Assembly (NCBI RefSeq): GCF_900105905.1
Contig: NZ_FNSV01000005.1
Span: forward strand, 3,224,001 to 3,288,000
Length of the DNA stretch: 64,000 nucleotides
Reading direction: 5' to 3'
Source of the DNA: Rhodococcus koreensis
GTDB taxonomy: Bacteria > Actinomycetota > Actinomycetes > Mycobacteriales > Mycobacteriaceae
Of the stretch, positions 61,832 through 64,000 are shown one piece after another. The position numbers were made by a program, and so were the translations under genes. The notes below the pieces were generated by a model. It made no database searches. It had not been told where the DNA came from and saw nothing but the letters and a program-made list of their open reading frames with translations. The first letter of the stretch is position 1; every line of letters starts with the position of its first letter.

Positions 61832-61845
61832 TAGAACACGTTCTA
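61832..61845. promoter_or_regulatory. KstR-type operator
   Basis: TAGAACACGTTCTA fits the published KstR consensus TNNAACNNGTTNNA at every fixed base and is symmetric outside the central AC. It lies 40 bp before the HsaA-like gene and about 130 bp before the divergent Nramp gene. On the minus strand GTTCTACT is repeated nearer the gene (61823-61816 region), which may be chance. Confidence 0.8.
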
Positions 61846-61901
61846 GTAAATATAGCCCGGCGTGCCGGTTTTCGAGCCGATCCGCACTCCACACTTGAAA
61901 G

Positions 61902-61937
61902 TTCGTATCACCTAAATCTATAGTGCGGAGATACGAA
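61902..61937. promoter_or_regulatory. Inverted repeat before the Nramp gene
   Basis: TTCGTATC (61902-61909) and GATACGAA (61930-61937) are perfect 8-bp arms with a 20-bp spacer that contains CACCTAAATCTATAGTG. The element is 39 bp before the GTG and may be a metal-responsive operator or an mRNA stem. No known MntR or IdeR box is a clear match. Confidence 0.5.
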
Positions 61938-61975
61938 TCAGCAGGTAGATCTACGCGACGAAAATCAGGAGCTCC

Positions 61976-63241
61976 GTGAGCATCGAGGCCCCCCGCCCTC
62001 TCCTCCCGCGCCGCGCACCCCGCCGCAAGGGCAGCCTCCGAACGGTCGCGCTCCTCGGGCCAGCGTTCGTGGCGGCCATCGCGTACGTCGACCCCGGAAA
62101 CGTGGCCGCCAACCTCACCGCGGGCGCGAAGTACGGATACCTGCTCGTCTGGGTCCTCGTGCTCGCCAATGCCATGGCTGTGCTGGTGCAGTACCTGTCC
62201 GCCAAGCTCGGGCTGGTCACCGGCAAATCGCTGCCGGAGATGCTGGGGACCCGACTCCGGACCGGCAACCGTCGTGCGTTCTGGTTGCAGGCGGAGGCGA
62301 TGGCGATCGCCACCGATCTCGCCGAGGTAATCGGCGGGGCGATCGCGCTCAACCTCCTGTTCGGCGTTCCCCTGTTCGTCGGCGGCCTGATCACGGGTGT
62401 CGTGTCGATGGGCATCCTGTCGATCCAGAGCCGCCGCGGTCAGCGGACGTTCGAGTTCGTCGTGATGGGACTCCTCACGATCATCACCGTCGGGTTCCTC
62501 ACCGGACTCGCGTTCACCGACGTGTCGGGCCCGGACGCACTCGCCGGTCTCGTGCCGCGGTTCGAAGGCACCGAGACGGTGCTGCTCGCCGCGAGCATGC
62601 TCGGCGCCACCGTGATGCCGCATGCGATCTACCTCCATTCCGCTCTCGCCCGCGACCGGCACGGGAACGACCTCGAAGGCCCGCGCCTCGCGCGACTGCT
62701 GCGGGTGACGAAGTGGGACGTGGTCGGTGCGCTGATCGTGGCGGGTGCGGTGAACATCGGCATGCTGCTCCTCGCCGCCTCGGCCCTGCGCGGCATTCCC
62801 GGCACCGATTCGATCGACGGTGCGCACGCCGCCATCCAGAGTTCACTCGGCCCCACCGTCGCCGTCATCTTCGCCGTCGGGCTGCTGGCCTCCGGTCTGG
62901 CCTCCACGTCGATCGGCTGCGCCGCCGGATCCGAGATCATGTACGGCCTGCTGTCGATGCGCATCCCGCTGCTGCTGCGCCGGGTCGTCACCCTGATTCC
63001 CGCACTGGTCGTGCTGGCGGTCGGCGTCGATCCCACCTTCGCGCTCGTCCTCAGCCAGGTCGTTCTGAGCCTGTGCATCCCGTTCGCGGTAGTCCCCCTC
63101 GTGCGGATGACGTCGAGCCGCGACCTGATGGGTGTCCACCGCAACGCGACGGCCACCACGGTCGCCGCCTGGGTGGCGGCGTCGCTGATCGTCGTGCTCA
63201 ACGTGTCGCTGCTGTGGCTGACGTTCACCGGTTCGAACTGA
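61976..63241 (+). CDS. mntH: Nramp-family divalent metal transporter
   Basis: A 421-residue H+-coupled Mn(II)/Fe(II) importer with 11 predicted membrane segments. The metal-site motifs are present: AYVDPGNVAANL in segment 1 (DPGN) and GATVMPHAIYLHSAL in segment 6 (MPH). The GTG follows CAGGAG. It is divergent from the HsaA-like gene and its stop directly abuts that of the convergent membrane protein. An inverted repeat upstream suggests metal control. Confidence 0.94.
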   Translation: MSIEAPRPLLPRRAPRRKGSLRTVALLGPAFVAAIAYVDPGNVAANLTAGAKYGYLLVWVLVLANAMAVLVQYLSAKLGLVTGKSLPEMLGTRLRTGNRRAFWLQAEAMAIATDLAEVIGGAIALNLLFGVPLFVGGLITGVVSMGILSIQSRRGQRTFEFVVMGLLTIITVGFLTGLAFTDVSGPDALAGLVPRFEGTETVLLAASMLGATVMPHAIYLHSALARDRHGNDLEGPRLARLLRVTKWDVVGALIVAGAVNIGMLLLAASALRGIPGTDSIDGAHAAIQSSLGPTVAVIFAVGLLASGLASTSIGCAAGSEIMYGLLSMRIPLLLRRVVTLIPALVVLAVGVDPTFALVLSQVVLSLCIPFAVVPLVRMTSSRDLMGVHRNATATTVAAWVAASLIVVLNVSLLWLTFTGSN

Positions 63242-64000
63242 TCACTCGTGCCGCGGCGCACCGGACACGACACGCTGCAGCGCCTGCAGGTCCTCGGACA
63301 GCATCCGGAACATCCAGTAGGCCCCGACGAACGCGACGACGCTGCCGACGCACAGGACGCGGAGCGCGACGATGACGCGGGGCAGGTCCTCCGGGGGAAT
63401 GAACGTGGCCCCCGCGACGCCGAGCAGCGGCACGGCGGCGGCCGCGGCGAGGAAGAACGTGCTGCGCCGTCCCAACCGCTTCAGCATCCGGGCGTCCGAG
63501 GCACTGATCTCGCCGTGCCGCAGGAAGACCGGGTACAGGCAGCGCACGGCAAAGAAGTTCACGAAGAAGAACGGGTAGACCACGGCGATCGCTCCGCAGA
63601 CGAGCTGGGACGCGGTGAAGTGGACGACGGTGTTCCACGGAACCTCACTGCCGCTCACCTCCAGCGTGATCGGCACGATGATGCCGGTGACCACCCACAG
63701 CCCGAGACACAGCAGTGCACACCGCTGGCCGAGCAGCAGGGTGTCCTTGCGGGCGCGGGCGAGTTGGGCGCCGGTGTACACCCTCCCGCGGCGCAGACCG
63801 CCGGCCACCGCCGTCAAGTAGAGCACCATCGACAGCGTGCCCACGGTCCCGATCAGGAACGCGATCGTATAGTCGATCCGGGTGATCCGCTCGAAGCTGT
63901 CCTGCGCGCCGGGCGGAAGCTTGCTGATGATCAGCGTGGTGTTGTGGTGGTAGCTGTACAGGATGGCCAGCAGATTGGGAACTGCGATGGCCAGGAACAT
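63242..64000 (-). CDS. Membrane protein, 5' end outside window
   Basis: At least 252 residues with six or more membrane segments (AFLIGTVGTLSMVLYLTAVAG, CALLCLGLWVVTGIIVPIT, VCGAIAVVYPFFFVNFFAV, FFLAAAAAVPLLGVAGATFI and others). The C-terminal tail MFRMLSEDLQALQRVV recalls a HAMP-like linker, and the layout resembles the membrane half of sensor or cyclase proteins, but no catalytic domain follows. The ATG at the very edge may be internal. Function unknown. Confidence 0.8.
   Translation of the reverse strand: MFLAIAVPNLLAILYSYHHNTTLIISKLPPGAQDSFERITRIDYTIAFLIGTVGTLSMVLYLTAVAGGLRRGRVYTGAQLARARKDTLLLGQRCALLCLGLWVVTGIIVPITLEVSGSEVPWNTVVHFTASQLVCGAIAVVYPFFFVNFFAVRCLYPVFLRHGEISASDARMLKRLGRRSTFFLAAAAAVPLLGVAGATFIPPEDLPRVIVALRVLCVGSVVAFVGAYWMFRMLSEDLQALQRVVSGAPRHE

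Noticed and set aside
61816-61845. Second KstR-like site formed by the repeated GTTCTACT
   Set aside because: Only one half of the consensus is present in the second copy.

Overview
The window is GC-rich actinobacterial DNA. Gene content and sequence resemblance point to the mycolate-containing Corynebacteriales, most likely a Rhodococcus of the jostii/opacus type. Supporting signs are FadE25-like and FadB2-like enzymes, a SulP-carbonic anhydrase fusion like Rv3273, a flavoprotein-diacylglycerol kinase pair arranged like Rv2251-Rv2252, a KstR-type steroid operator, many leaderless promoters (TANNNT-like -10 boxes 6-8 nt before the start codon) and a cysteine-type attenuator leader peptide. 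The genus is an inference; no rRNA is present. No tRNA, insertion sequence or CRISPR array was seen.

Positions 1-24367 (minus strand) hold the 5' part of one giant non-ribosomal peptide synthetase (NRPS): over 8,100 codons, still open at the window edge. The order read is C(EntF-like starter)-half C-A-PCP / C-A-PCP / C-A-PCP-E / C-A-PCP / C-A-PCP-E / C-A-PCP / C-A... The C-domain types fit the E domains: the C domains after both E domains are of the D-accepting kind. Two A domains carry threonine codes. A TetR regulator is divergent at 24.5 kb.

Positions 25-29.6 kb hold a beta-oxidation pair (acyl-CoA dehydrogenase, 3-hydroxybutyryl-CoA dehydrogenase) behind paired palindromes, a convergent methyltransferase and a large membrane protein. 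Positions 29.6-39.7 kb hold three MFS transporters, a small secreted protein, a GNAT acetyltransferase, an S4 RNA-binding protein, the coupled flavoprotein-lipid kinase genes behind an operator-like element, an aldo/keto reductase and a mycothiol-type DinB-like protein. Positions 39.7-50 kb hold ilvD, a secreted serine protease, an Ala/Pro-rich protein, a class III adenylate cyclase, an unlisted 34-residue ORF, a TetR/MFS efflux pair around a clear operator, an AurF-like di-iron oxygenase and the SulP-carbonic anhydrase fusion.

Positions 50.2-53.7 kb form a three-gene minus-strand operon (class III CoA transferase, HMG-CoA-lyase-like enzyme, MatC-like dicarboxylate carrier), suggesting uptake, CoA activation and cleavage of a branched dicarboxylate. 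Beyond it lie a gamma-carbonic anhydrase-like protein, an IclR regulator divergent from 4-hydroxyphenylpyruvate dioxygenase, an AhpD-like protein divergent from a MocR regulator, and an attenuator (leader peptide, hairpin, terminator) upstream of an OsmC protein and an O-acetylhomoserine sulfhydrylase. The window ends with an HsaA-like flavin monooxygenase behind a perfect KstR motif, an Nramp metal transporter and a partial membrane protein. No gene-free stretch exceeds 300 bases.
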